DNA of 64,000 bases from Curvularia sp. ZM96 (Eukaryota; Ascomycota; Dothideomycetes; Pleosporales; Pleosporaceae), in assembly GCA_022457065.1 (NCBI GenBank), contig JAJGBQ010000005.1:3100001-3164000 (forward strand), written 5' to 3'. This document shows, one piece after another, positions 9,296 through 19,409 of this stretch. The notes beneath the pieces were generated by a model that saw nothing but the letters and a program-made list of their open reading frames with translations, had not been told where the DNA came from and ran no database searches. The number at the start of each line of letters is the position of its first letter. Position 1 is the stretch's first letter. A program made the position numbers and the translations under genes.

Positions 9296-11767
9296 CTACA
9301 AGGGTGGCAGACTCTCTCTGCAGTTCGGACACATGAGCCGATACCTCATCCAACCCTCTAGACAGCTAGTATGGAAAATATGCCGGCACGGCGTCACCAT
9401 GTACTGCCGTCGCTGCAAGATCATACTCGTGCCCCCCATGCCCGTCACACTGTTTTCATCTCCGCCCGCGGGTACCACGGGCACTTCAATGTCGTTGGCG
9501 CAGATGCTGCAGTCAAATACCTTCTTGCCCTTGGACTTGGACTCGCCCGATGCCTTGGTCGACTCCCCTTCTGCACTGCCCCCAGACGGCGATGCATCCA
9601 GAACCGTCGGTGACTCGCTCGACATCGTCATGTTCAGAGGCATAGTTGCCCCCTCTTCATCCTCACGAAGGATCGGGTGGTAATCGTACGCCGGCGGTGC
9701 CCATCCGTCCCTAACAAAGAATCTCGGTCCTAGCATCTCCTGACTCACGAGCAACGCCACCTGCATCCACACCCAGCCCACCAACACTCCCATGGCCTTC
9801 CAGTCCGTTGTTGAAAACAGCACATTGTCTTCTCTCATGTAGAAATAGGCCACAGGCGCGATTCGTGCCACGCTGGTGCCGGCTACATAGTCCCACCGCA
9901 ATGCTCGTCGACAGTTCCGCATGGTGTTTCGGTAAATCTGTGGTACCCAGAAGGACAGGTATACAAACGAGACAACGTCAAAGTAGATGGTGCGGTATGT
10001 TGTGCGCGCTGCTGCGAATTGGATAGTAATGAAGAAGAGAACAATCAGCATCAGGCAGAAGCGGCTGTACAATGTCCCAAGCTCGGCCCGGGGATTGGCA
10101 TTTGCATTAGTAGCAGCTGTTGTGGTTGTGTTCGGAGTAGTGTCGACGTCTTCATCAGGATCATCCTGATCTGGTGCAATGATGATAGGTGTAGGCGGAC
10201 GTGGTCGAGCCGCAGTGGCAGGTAATGGCAACCCCTCTTCAGTAGGAGCTGCTGGCGCGGCAGTGCGAGGTGCCGGTGCTGGTGCTGGTGCTGGGGTTGG
10301 AGTTGGAGTTGCAGCTGCTGATGCTTGTTGCCGCTCTTGACGAGCTCGCTCGGCAGCTTGAACAGACCAGATGTCCATCAAGAACCGGAGATGCGTGAGC
10401 ACGGAGAAGAGTGCTATGAATGCTATGCTGTAGAGCGCCAGCTGTGCAGTGCCCAGGAAAAGATACATGAAGATAAGAATCAAGAATGTGAAGCCGTCTC
10501 CCACAGCCATCATGGCAATAGTGTAGAAGCTGACCCTGCTGCGCATCGACGGTGTTGCAGTCTCTTTCATCTGCTTCATGGTGAACCAGAGCTGGCATGC
10601 CAGGCTAATCGCAAAGGCAATGATGCTGTTTCTAGCCCGTGCATTGAACACCTCCGTCTTCGAGCCAACCAAATGCATGGCTTCGGATGGTGGAAAGTTC
10701 GGAGGACCCTTTGACTCAATGACAAGCCCACAATCCGGGGAGAAGCCCACCATGGACATTGTGTGAGACATTTGGCGCGGAATCGGAGCTCCAGTGGGAT
10801 ATCTTAGCTCGTGCTCAAGCCAGTCCATGTCGATGTTGTACTGGCTCGGGAATTCTTGGAGGTAAAACACAAACTCGCAATGCCGGCCTTGGAAAAAGCC
10901 TTCATTGGTCCCATCAACCGTAGATGTCCATGGATTCCATAAGACATATGTGCGCTTCTCTTGCCGCTCGATCGTTTCTTTGATGGTCCAGTTGAGAAAC
11001 TCCTGTGACGTGGCATACAGATACGGTGAAATCTGCATATGGGGCAGAGCGAAGATGCCTGCAAACCGGTCGCTAGTAGTGGTCAGGACAGCGGTACCGC
11101 TCTTCAGAAAGTGGACGCCATGGACCGCAAACTCCCACCAATTCCCGCCAAAGCTGTCCTTGTCACCAATGATTACTTTTGCACTAATCTCAGATACACT
11201 CTGGTTCTTGTTTCGTCGCATCTTGTCTTCCAGCTCCGTGATATGCAGACGTACTGGTCCTCCCGCTCCGGTAATATTCCTATCGAATTCGCCTGCATTT
11301 CCGAAAGGATTATCGGGGTTTGTTGAGGCGTTGCCCATGTCACCGGGATGCCGAATGCGACTGAGAGGCGACCGCGTCCATTCGCCTTGCACATAACCAG
11401 AAAGATTCTTGTACACAGGCATAATAGGTTCCCCCTCTTGGAGTGGCCCATCCAGCATTGCCTTCCATCTTTCCCCTAGTATCTGCTCCGACTGCACCTT
11501 GGCTTTCTGTCTCACAGGCTCCAGCAAGTCCCATGCAAATCCATCCTCCTCCCGCAGCCCAGTAACGTTTAACCACCTGTTATGTTCCGCATCGAAGTCG
11601 CCATACCGCGTTCGGTTTAATAGGTCGAGCTGGTAATATTCGCGATCGATGAGTTCCCGAAATCGCGTACGCGCATTGAACGTCGGCTGTTGCGGTTCCG
11701 GCGAGTTGATGAGAAGAAGGAGAATTATGAAGAAAAGAAACGATCGGGGATCCCTTCTTACTTCCAT
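9296..11767 (-). CDS. dscA: Dsc E3 ubiquitin ligase subunit A (Tul1-like RING protein)
   Basis: DscA/Tul1 is the RING subunit of the Golgi Dsc ubiquitin ligase, which in fungi controls cleavage of the SREBP sterol and oxygen regulator and membrane-protein quality control. A single uninterrupted frame of 823 codons. It begins with a signal-like hydrophobic segment (residues 10-20), then a ~390-residue luminal domain with several N-x-S/T sites, a cluster of membrane helices (about 400-470 and 580-680), and a C-terminal RING-H2: CSIC, then CRHIFHTSC, then CPNC, ending two prolines and a leucine later. Between the helix groups lies a low-complexity Ala/Pro/Thr linker (about 480-530) coded by a short GGTGCT-type tandem repeat near 10270 on the plus strand. 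Length and order match the family. The rhomboid neighbour is suggestive because Dsc2 is rhomboid-like, but that gene is not Dsc2. Confidence 0.93.
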   Translation of the reverse strand: MEVRRDPRSFLFFIILLLLINSPEPQQPTFNARTRFRELIDREYYQLDLLNRTRYGDFDAEHNRWLNVTGLREEDGFAWDLLEPVRQKAKVQSEQILGERWKAMLDGPLQEGEPIMPVYKNLSGYVQGEWTRSPLSRIRHPGDMGNASTNPDNPFGNAGEFDRNITGAGGPVRLHITELEDKMRRNKNQSVSEISAKVIIGDKDSFGGNWWEFAVHGVHFLKSGTAVLTTTSDRFAGIFALPHMQISPYLYATSQEFLNWTIKETIERQEKRTYVLWNPWTSTVDGTNEGFFQGRHCEFVFYLQEFPSQYNIDMDWLEHELRYPTGAPIPRQMSHTMSMVGFSPDCGLVIESKGPPNFPPSEAMHLVGSKTEVFNARARNSIIAFAISLACQLWFTMKQMKETATPSMRSRVSFYTIAMMAVGDGFTFLILIFMYLFLGTAQLALYSIAFIALFSVLTHLRFLMDIWSVQAAERARQERQQASAAATPTPTPAPAPAPAPRTAAPAAPTEEGLPLPATAARPRPPTPIIIAPDQDDPDEDVDTTPNTTTTAATNANANPRAELGTLYSRFCLMLIVLFFITIQFAAARTTYRTIYFDVVSFVYLSFWVPQIYRNTMRNCRRALRWDYVAGTSVARIAPVAYFYMREDNVLFSTTDWKAMGVLVGWVWMQVALLVSQEMLGPRFFVRDGWAPPAYDYHPILREDEEGATMPLNMTMSSESPTVLDASPSGGSAEGESTKASGESKSKGKKVFDCSICANDIEVPVVPAGGDENSVTGMGGTSMILQRRQYMVTPCRHIFHTSCLEGWMRYRLMCPNCRESLPPL

Positions 11768-12154
11768 CGGCGTGGCTTTGGCTGTGTATGGGGCGCCATG
11801 AAGTGGCAGGTGTCAGATGGTAAGGTGGACGGCGAGGTCAGCCAGGCGGCTGTGTACCTACGACACTAGCATGACGTTCTCCTGCCTACTCAATCGGGCC
11901 ACCTCCGCACGACAGCTTGGCATCACTTTCCTTATCGACAAGATCACTTTTGCAAAGAATAAAAGTGCAATTCTATCGATTTTGTGTAAAGGGGCAAGAG
12001 GGGTATTGGTTATTTGTATGTACACCAGAAAAGCGATCATAATCTCATGACCTCAACTAAACACCTGCAAACGCCCACATGCTCAGAAGCTCTTTTGCTC
12101 CATCTGCGTGACCCATAATTCCTCCAGGGGACATAACGACATGAACTAATCAAC
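11768..12154. other. Intergenic, tandem (dscA 5' / FZO1 3')
   Basis: This 387-bp stretch has no recognisable gene and should hold the dscA promoter and FZO1 3' UTR. Confidence 0.5.
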
Positions 12155-14926
12155 CTACTGCATCTGGCCACCAATGACAGGCGTTGCAGCCTCTAGGTCA
12201 ACTCGTTGGACTGTCTGGCGCAGATCATTGCTGCTGCGGACGAGGTTGCCAAAGTATTTGCGAGCCACTTCGGTCTCCGCCCTGACCTTAGTTGTCTCCT
12301 CCTTCTGAAGCTGAAGCTTCTCGACATTCCTTTGCAAGCCAATGCGGACGTCGTTGGCGGGTCCTTTCAGTGCCCGCCGGACCTCTGAGCTGATACGAAG
12401 GGCATTGGAATGAGTGTAGTCGATTGCTGACAGCTGCTGGGACAGTTTGGCGCTGAGTCGATGAGGAAGCGACTTGGGTACAGATGCAAGAACATAGGAT
12501 ATTCCAAGGGCGACTGTAAAGATTAGTATGGATCAGGTTTCACTTATGGGATACCACTTACCACCTGCGATGAGACCTGGAATCAATAGTCTCCTCATGT
12601 TGCTTGTGCCCATAATCTTGGCGGCACCAAGAGCACCATCCACCCAGCCAACGCCGCCAACTAATCTGCCTCCAACCACGGTTGCGACGGTCATGGCCAT
12701 ACCAGCGCCCGCGGCCTTCTCTTGTCGCTCCCACAGGCTTGCGATATCGAAAAAGTCCCACAAATCAATGTCGATATCTACTTGCCTGGCCAAAGCGTGC
12801 ACAGACTTTCTGAACATGCGCTCTGGCCGGAACATGACGTCGGCATACAAGTTGTTACCGAGATGCAAGACACCCAGGTTCTTGATGCCGTTGTAACCCT
12901 GCACAGCCTGGTTTCGCGCGTACTCTTCGCATAGACGGACGCTTTCGGTAACCTCGTGTAACATTGAGTCGCGAATGTCCTCAGCATACTGGTAGGCGGA
13001 AAAGAGTCCGGGATATTCGATTCCCAAATCTAGCTCTGCCACCTTGGCAATACAGTCGTTGAGAGTATCTCGGGTGTGGCCGTAGACTTCCGAGGTAGTG
13101 TCTTCCACCATGCGATCTACCGCTTCACCAGCTTCCGTTCGTGCCTTCTTTGATTCTTCAAACTCCGGCTCGAGCGCATCCATCTCCTTCTTTATACGGT
13201 CCAGTTCACTTTGAGAGACATCTCGGTTGATAGTGGCCAGATTGTGCATGTCTCCCAATACGTTGAGAAGGTAAGTCTTTGCTGGCGCTAGCTTTGATCT
13301 GGCCCTCTTCTCCAGCACGAAACGTCTAAGTGAAGCCTCGAGATCGGCGAAATCCCGCAGCTTCTCTGCTTCCTTGCCCTTGCCCTTGTTCGACGGGTCA
13401 TCGTCGCCGTCGTCATCTGGAGGGCCTCCGCCAGCGCCCATAGGGATTGCGTTACTCGAAACGAAGTGGACTAGTTCGCTGGATTCCTTGAAGGTTGCTG
13501 GACTGAGGCTGTTGACCTGCTTCAAAATCATTTCCTGGCAGCGTCTCTGATCTCTTATCGTATCAAAACCGTTCACCACCATGAACATGTACGCTTTCTC
13601 CCGGGCCGCAGTGAAAATAAAGTTCTTCGCAGATTCGGTAAAGTGGTTAGCAGCTGAAACGACAAAGACAACGACGTCAATCTCTTCTTGGCGGGCAAAA
13701 ACAGCGGTAGTCTTGATAGAATCGGCGTTCAATCCCGGTGCATCGATGAGGGCAATGTCGACCACTCCATTGTTCAGCAGAGACTCATCCACATCACGGA
13801 TGTCTTTGACGTAGATCTTGCACTGCGAGAAGTGATCGTTGTCGATTACAATCTTTTCAAGGTCCTTCAGGTCGAACACGATGTATGTGCTCTCGTCGTT
13901 GCGGTTGTAAGTCGATCCAATTGGGATCGCATGGACTTCCTCAACCCCACCATTCTCTCTGAAGTCGAGAACCTCGCAGAAAATGCTTGTGCAAGGCTGC
14001 TGATCTTCGGGGAGCACCTTTCGTCGAAGCAATGCGTTGCAAAATGTTGATTTTCCAGCGTTCAAGTCTCCGGTCACCAGAACTTTACTTGAAGTGTCTT
14101 CGATGCGCTCCTTGAGAGAAAACAGGTGTCTTATACTTTGCTGGATTTGGCCGTCCAGAAGAGAGGCAACAGAGTTCTTTTCAAGCGAGTGTACCAGGTC
14201 TGTCTGTGTTCGACCACCCATACGCAGTTCCAACTTCAACACGGAGAAGTCATGAGCGAGCTGAGGTGTCACCAGTCGAGGCTCTTCCTTGCGCTTGTGC
14301 TCGGCGGCCGAGCTAGACTCAGCGACTGGGTCATCTCCGATTGTGGTTCCGGCTCGTCGTAGTCCTCGAGGGCGTTCCGGTGAGCGCGAACTCGGATCGA
14401 AGCCGCCCATCGCAGACTGGGTATGGTGCAGTCCGGGCCGCGAGTCGCTACGACCGTGCACGTTCTGCTTCTCTGCGGCTTGAATGGAGGGGTAATGTGC
14501 GGGCCACTTGAGGTTCATTTCTTGAAAGCTTTTCAAGGTCTCGATTGTGCCGTGGATTGCGCGACCGAGGGCATTCTTGTTCTGGTTGTATCGCAGTTGC
14601 AGGACATGACTGCGTTGTTTCTCGTGCTCAGCATTTGCGGAGCCGCCCGAAAGGATGGGTACAGGCGAGGGACGGTCTTCGCCAATGTTGGATCGCCAAT
14701 TCATACCGGAGCCTTCGCCATCCTGCACACTCCCGCCGTATCCAGAGTCTTCATCAAGCATCGAGACAAGGCGGGCAGCGGCATCGCTGGTTGTGTTGCC
14801 GCCACCGACGGTCATGTATCCGGGTCCTGCATTTCGGCGCGGGACAAAGCCGTCGGAGGCGCCCTGGCGGCTGCTCGAGGACTCTCCCGGCGTGGAGGGG
14901 CGATCGTTGCGGCGTTTTGGACTCAT
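12155..14926 (-). CDS. FZO1: Mitofusin, dynamin-like GTPase Fzo1
   Basis: Fzo1 sits in the mitochondrial outer membrane and drives mitochondrial fusion. Inferred exons 14926-12562 and 12513-12155 encode 907 residues. The first ~220 residues are Ser/Pro-rich and disordered. The GTPase domain shows the P-loop GDLNAGKS at about 286-293, the switch motif IDAPG, and VVNGFD in place of the usual NKxD. Coiled-coil stretches flank a hydrophobic double segment near the C-terminus (around MAMTVATVVGGRLVGG... and LLIPGLIAGVALGISYVLA), which the intron splits. The C-terminal coiled coil ends TPVIGGQMQ. The frame stays open 180 nt upstream to an in-frame ATG at 15106; I prefer 14926 (MSPKRRNDRP) because the upstream peptide has no family look. 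Divergent with VPS2. Confidence 0.93.
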
Positions 14927-15517
14927 CGGGGTCGTTGACTGTTGTATTGTTAGGCTATAAGGAGGGGCGCATGTCGTGTCGGACACGGCAAGGTGATATG
15001 GTAATGGAGAGCGGTCTAGGGAAAAGAATATGCAAAGAGGGAACGTCAGAAGTTGGTGGTGCACACGCCACCACGACAGCAGAGCAGGGATTGGTCGTGC
15101 TGCCAACTACCGGGCAGCTACCGATTGCGATACTACGTATTGCATGTGAAGACATTACCAAGCAGCGAGCCCGACTCGAGGAAACAAGCCTTCGTTGTAG
15201 AGTTGCAAAAGTCCAAGGATGCAAATGTGATAATTCGACCAAGGCTCGGCATCGCCATACCTGCGTGACAGTCCAACGGCTGCTCGACCAGGCAGAACAC
15301 CAACTACCTACCACGATCCGACAAAACGGCGTGCTTTTGGCAAGCACTAGAAACCCAACCATCTGCCGATTACATTCTCCAGAAACCGCCTTTGCCCATC
15401 GGCCGGCTTCATCGTATCTTCGACCGCAGCAAGTAGCGGTTAGATCCTACCCGCTAAGCTCCCACCTCGACTCGACGCCATCCCGCGGCGCTTCTCCGCT
15501 TCGCACCCGTCGCCGCC
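14927..15517. other. Divergent intergenic region FZO1 / VPS2
   Basis: This 591-bp stretch between two divergent starts should hold both promoters. The frame of FZO1 remains open through the first 180 bp. A long plus-strand frame across it is antisense to FZO1 and is not supported. Confidence 0.6.
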
Positions 15518-16437
15518 ATGAATGTGTGTATAGGTTGTTCTCTACCACGGCTCGGCTGACCGATAACACAGATCGTAGAATGGGCCTTCGGAAAGCGCAT
15601 GACGCCCGCAGAGCGGCTGCGGAAACATCAGCGCGCGCTCGAGAAGACACAACGAGAGCTAGACCGTGAGCGCGTGAAGCTCGAGAACCAGGAGAAGAAG
15701 CTAGTAGCAGACATCAAGAAGAGCGCAAAGAATGGGCAGATGGGTCCCCTGCGGATACAGGCAAAGGACCTGGTGCGGACACGACGGTATGCCGTGCTGC
15801 AGCCTGTCGCATCGCAGGCTTTGGGCTGACATTTGCGCCAGCTATATCCAGAAGTTCTACCAGATGCGCACACAGCTACAGGCCATCTCATTGAGGATCC
15901 AGGTATGCACGCACAGGGCGTATCTGATTAGGGCGTGTCACTGACTGCAAGCAGACGGTTCGCAGCAATGAGCAGATGATGCAGTCTATGAAGGGCGCGA
16001 CATGTAAGTGCATGCTTCCATGTGTCGTTGCAGCTCTAACATATCACAGCATTGCTTGGAAGCATGAATAGGCAGATGAACCTCCCTGCGCTCCAGCGAA
16101 TCGCTCAGGAATTTGAGAAAGAGAATGACATCATGGACCAGCGGCAAGAGATGATGGATGACGCCATCGACGATGCCACGGGAATGGAGGACGAAGAAGA
16201 GAGCGAGGATGTAGTTAACCAAGTCTTGGATGAGATAGGCGTTGATCTCGGACAAGCCGTAAGTCGACTGTCATATTTACAAGCGCACATGCTAACGTTT
16301 GGCAGCTCGGCGAAACGCCCAGTGGTCTGCAAAAGAACGCAGTCCCAGAGACTAGGGTGGCACAGGCCGTGGGAGGAGGAGGAGCTGACCCCGACGACGA
16401 TGATCTTCAGGCTCGGCTGGACAGCCTCAGGAGATAA
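15518..16437 (+). CDS. VPS2: ESCRT-III subunit Vps2 (CHMP2-like)
   Basis: Vps2 caps and recruits Vps4 to the ESCRT-III filament during multivesicular-body sorting and other membrane scission at endosomes. Inferred exons 15518-15523, 15572-15786, 15842-15902, 15955-16003, 16050-16258, 16306-16437; 223 residues. The start reads MNIVEWAFGKRMTPAERLRKHQ, close to the family consensus, but only M-N is in exon 1: the first coding exon is 6 nt. The helical basic N-half continues through VRTRRYIQKFYQMRTQLQAI (split by an intron after VRTRR) and the C-terminal acidic half ends in LQARLDSLRR, a MIT-interacting motif (MIM1) that binds Vps4. Length fits the family (about 220-230). Five introns of about 47-55 nt; all phases agree. 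Confidence 0.95.
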
Positions 16438-16729
16438 GGGCAAGAAGACGTGCATTTGGCAAGCATTGATCGCGCATGATTTGAGCTACGGTTGATGTTA
16501 AGTGTAAGGATGCATGGTCACATTATAGTTGTCAGCTTTCAACTGGCTTTAGTACAGAAATGGAAGTGATTCATACTGGTTTCGATGAGAGTATTCGACA
16601 TGGAGCAACTGCACAGTATCAAAACACTGCATTTGCTAAATCACACTTAGCTGTATCTGTCATACACATAACATATTGAACACTTCCTTCAAAACCAGTA
16701 TAAGTGTAGTAGCTAACTGCGAACCTTTA
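16438..16729. other. Intergenic before the decayed island
   Basis: About 290 bp of AT-richer sequence after VPS2 without a recognisable gene. Confidence 0.5.
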
Positions 16730-17460
16730 ATGTCGTTCAACCCAGAGATTCTCGCGCAACATGATGCGGTCGTTTATAGAAATGGGAATCTCCTTGTGAA
16801 GATTACCCGCCTCATCAGTATTTGCAGACTCTGCTGCCGAGCCACCAGTATAGGTGGCAACAACCAACAGTACTGGTCGCCGTAGCTGGCGAAGACGATA
16901 GTGATTGAAGGCTTTTACATCGTCTTTGAGAGCATAGATGCAAATGGCATCATCGAAAGAAGACACCTCAGTGTGGCTCAACTTGGCTTAGACGCGTGTC
17001 GTAAGTAAAGCCCAATCTCTTGTCGGTTGGTAGCTATTTCGTTGTAGAGTTGATTACGCTCAGCCTCAATGTGGTTCTGACCGGCGTGCGAGGCGGCTCT
17101 GGAAGCGGTACACGATCTGCTCTTTTTAGAAGCCTTTCATGTTGGCCAGCACGGCGGTCGCCTTGTAGCTTAGAGCGCGAAACAGGACAGCGTAGAACAT
17201 GGCCTCCCAAGGGCTGTTGGCAAAGATGAGCGCCTTCTCATTACAGTGATCGACTTGTCCACCAACAGCCTTAACGAGAGCGCAAAGGCGAACCGAGTGG
17301 CGGATCAGGTACGTTTCTGCAGGATCCTTGGGTCGTATAGTGATTGGATAGAGATTCGAGTTGGAATGTGATTGCCCTCATATACCGAAGTGTAGATAGT
17401 ATGAAAATCCTCCGTGAAGATGGAGGCATGAGCCTGGGCGAAGTCTTCCTCGTGCTACCT
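16730..17460 (-). pseudogene. Decayed SNF2-type helicase fragment
   Basis: Read on the minus strand, 17455-17308 gives an open peptide ending SIQSLYDPRILQKRT and a stop at 17307-17305; shifting frame at that point, 17310-17129 continues with YLIRHSVRL, then KALIFANSPWEAMF and LSYKATAVLANMKGF before a stop at 17128-17126. The KALIF...W segment followed by a hydrophobic strand matches the start of a SNF2-family helicase C-terminal domain as I remember it. A stop plus frame change within 200 bp, no helicase N-terminal motifs (I-IV) nearby, and no start codon argue for a pseudogene. Further minus-strand peptide to 16730 (SHTEVSSFDDAICIYALKDD...) is open for 84 codons but I do not recognise it. 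It may be a relic of a transposon-linked or telomere-linked helicase. Confidence 0.5.
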
Positions 17461-17839
17461 AGGAGTAGAGCCATGTCGGATCCCCCAGACGGGAGATGAA
17501 CATTTTGGTATACGAGCAAGGGTCATTTTGGTGGCCAGAAGGAGTACAATGGAAGTGTGTACGAGAGAAGTATAGTAGAAGTGGGTAGTAGAAATGTAGA
17601 GTTAAATAGCATAACAGAAACCTAAACAGAAGTATAAGGCCGATGCAGGTGCCCAAAGATATATAAGAAAGCCGGCGAGGCAGTTACAGGTGCCTAGGAG
17701 CAAACGATCAAACGATCACCTTCTTCCACCTTCACCTGCGGTTCTTTCGTTGTTTATTGGTTGCACACCCAATACTGTCCTTGCTGAATACACTAGCACA
17801 CATCCCGCTAGTGACTCGTCCGTTTGGTGATATGCAACC
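17461..17839. other. LTR-like or promoter-like stretch in the island
   Basis: It contains a purine-rich run (about 17560-17605 on the plus strand), a TATATAAG box at 17660-17667, a short direct repeat (CAAACGAT twice near 17702-17717) and a perfect 7-bp inverted repeat CACTAGC/GCTAGTG at 17791-17797 and 17807-17813. These could belong to a retroelement LTR, but I found no second copy and no tRNA primer site I can name. Confidence 0.25.
17660..17667 (+). promoter_or_regulatory. TATA box candidate
   Basis: TATATAAG, 173 bp upstream of the first ATG of the orphan frames at 17840. No other core element was identified. Confidence 0.3.
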
Positions 17840-18103
17840 ATGAACCCATCACTACCTCCAACAACGCTCCAAACATGCTTTCATCGCCGGTGTCGTCATC
17901 AGAAAGAACGGAGCAAGTTACCAGAACCATGGCCAGTACTGGAAGAATATACCGGCGAGCTTATCAGGACACATAAGACTTTCAAGAGTGTAGAGTTACT
18001 ACCAGCCGAACACTGCACCAATGGTCCTACTGGTCTGATGGATTGGGGAAGCCAAGATCGTGAGGACCACTTTAGTTGGAGAGGGATGTCCTTCACGAGC
18101 TAG
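17840..18103 (+). pseudogene. Orphan open frame, possibly remnant
   Basis: An 87-codon frame starting MNPSLPPTTLQT. The part LEEYTGELIRTHKTFKSVELL is protein-like in composition, but I recognise no family. It ends in a stop 28 bp before a second orphan frame opens in another phase at 18131, so the two may be pieces of one older gene broken by a frameshift, or exons of a gene whose intron I cannot place. Low confidence that it is expressed. Confidence 0.2.
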
Positions 18104-18130
18104 CTCTGGGTCGCCAAACAATGGTCATCT

Positions 18131-18547
18131 TTGCTCAAGGACGCTATCCCCATCGATAATCGACGAATTCTCGAGATACATATGCCGACCTCGCATTTCA
18201 ACATATTCAAAGTCCTGGAGCTCAACCCTGAGGACGATGAGTTCAAACAATTTGTCTATAATAGAATTCAGAACGGATACCCTACAACTAGATCGCTTTG
18301 CCAGCTGTTCTCGGTACATGATATCATTCGTGCACCCATGTCACGTAATCTCAACTCTTTCGAGATACCTCACTGGAACCAAATCACCACTGAACATCTG
18401 TTACAAAAGACGGAGCAGGTCAAGGACAATGAAGGCATTGAGATAACTATTACTGAATATGCTACACAATGGGTGTGGCGCTATGACTACTCCCAGCTGG
18501 AGCTTGAAGAGGCTTGTGAGGGCAAGGTGTATCTACGACCTGAGTAA
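18131..18547 (+). CDS. Hypothetical protein, orphan
   Basis: A 138-codon frame, MLKDAIPIDNRRILEIHMPT to EACEGKVYLRPE. It is rich in Asp/Glu, Asn and aromatic residues and has normal amino-acid balance, which is unlike the Ser/Arg-rich shadow frames elsewhere in the window. No signal peptide, membrane segment or recognised motif. It may be the 3' part of a longer gene beginning near 17840, or a remnant inside the decayed island next to the helicase fragment. Not recognised; function unknown. Confidence 0.35.
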   Translation: MLKDAIPIDNRRILEIHMPTSHFNIFKVLELNPEDDEFKQFVYNRIQNGYPTTRSLCQLFSVHDIIRAPMSRNLNSFEIPHWNQITTEHLLQKTEQVKDNEGIEITITEYATQWVWRYDYSQLELEEACEGKVYLRPE

Positions 18548-19409
18548 TGTAATACCCGCATAGCAGAGCAGTGTCAGGGGATGAGGGGTACGTAAGACAG
18601 CAAAACCCTGTTTCCCCACCCCCATGCCGCTGTCAGCCAATGCAACCACTTCCGCTCATGGAACTTCCCGTTGCTGTCAAACTTTATTTGAGAGATCAGC
18701 GTCTGACTCGAAACAGCCAATTACCAGATTTCCTGTTGTCTGATAACGCCTGACACGCCCTGTTCCATGCTCTTCCGCCCAATGCCTTCCTGTCCGGCTT
18801 CTGTATATCTTGCCCTTTTGACAGCGGCGTCCCCTCCTTGCTTCGTGACTGCCTGTCTGTGAGACCACCAATATCACCACTTCGTCTCTATACCTTTCGT
18901 ATTCAAAAGTCCTCGTGTTTTTACCGTCACAAGAGCAGGACTCAGAAAAATGAAGCGTATATCGTCAAATGTCTCTCTCAAGACTGCGTTTTCGAGCGCA
19001 TCGACAACCTCATTGAAAGAGCGTATGAGCAAGCCGACAAAGGTAAATAGTACAACCAACGCGCTGAAATCAAAAAACTGTCGTACTGATCTCGAGAGCG
19101 ATCTAGTATCTATGGCAGACACTGAAGCAGTGTAAGATACTGTGATAGACGCATGTGCCTAGGACCCCAGGAAACATATCTCGAGAACGACAACAAAAGA
19201 TGCAGGCTTCGGGACCAACTGTTTCAAGGGGCGAAAGGAGCAGAAAAAAAAACACCAGGGTGGCTTTAGGAGGAACGAAGCTGAACCCCGAGTACGGTGT
19301 GAGCTGGGCATAAATTGGGACCAGGCAGTTTGATGATTGTTCGAGCTTGCGCCACTGGCGTACAGGTGGACTTTAGCGTATCTTTGCTTTTTTGTATTCT
19401 CTCCTTTGT
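18548..19409. other. Gene-poor stretch
   Basis: About 860 bp with only short frames on both strands (for example 18950-19135 plus, 18874-19122 minus with one hydrophobic segment). None has a family match I can name. An A-rich run sits at about 19244-19252. Confidence 0.45.

Noticed and set aside
9296..11767. dscA plus the adjacent rhomboid as a Dsc operon-like pair
   Set aside because: The rhomboid has catalytic Ser and His and the disordered N-tail of a true protease, whereas Dsc2 is a catalytically dead, UBA-containing protein; adjacency is not evidence of a shared complex.
14545..15669. A 374-codon plus-strand frame overlapping FZO1 and the VPS2 promoter
   Set aside because: It is antisense to the clear FZO1 coding sequence, Arg/Ser-rich as expected of a shadow, and has no recognisable domain.
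16730..16981. An 84-codon minus frame as an intact gene
   Set aside because: It sits next to the helicase relic with no start context and no family match; treated as part of the decayed region.
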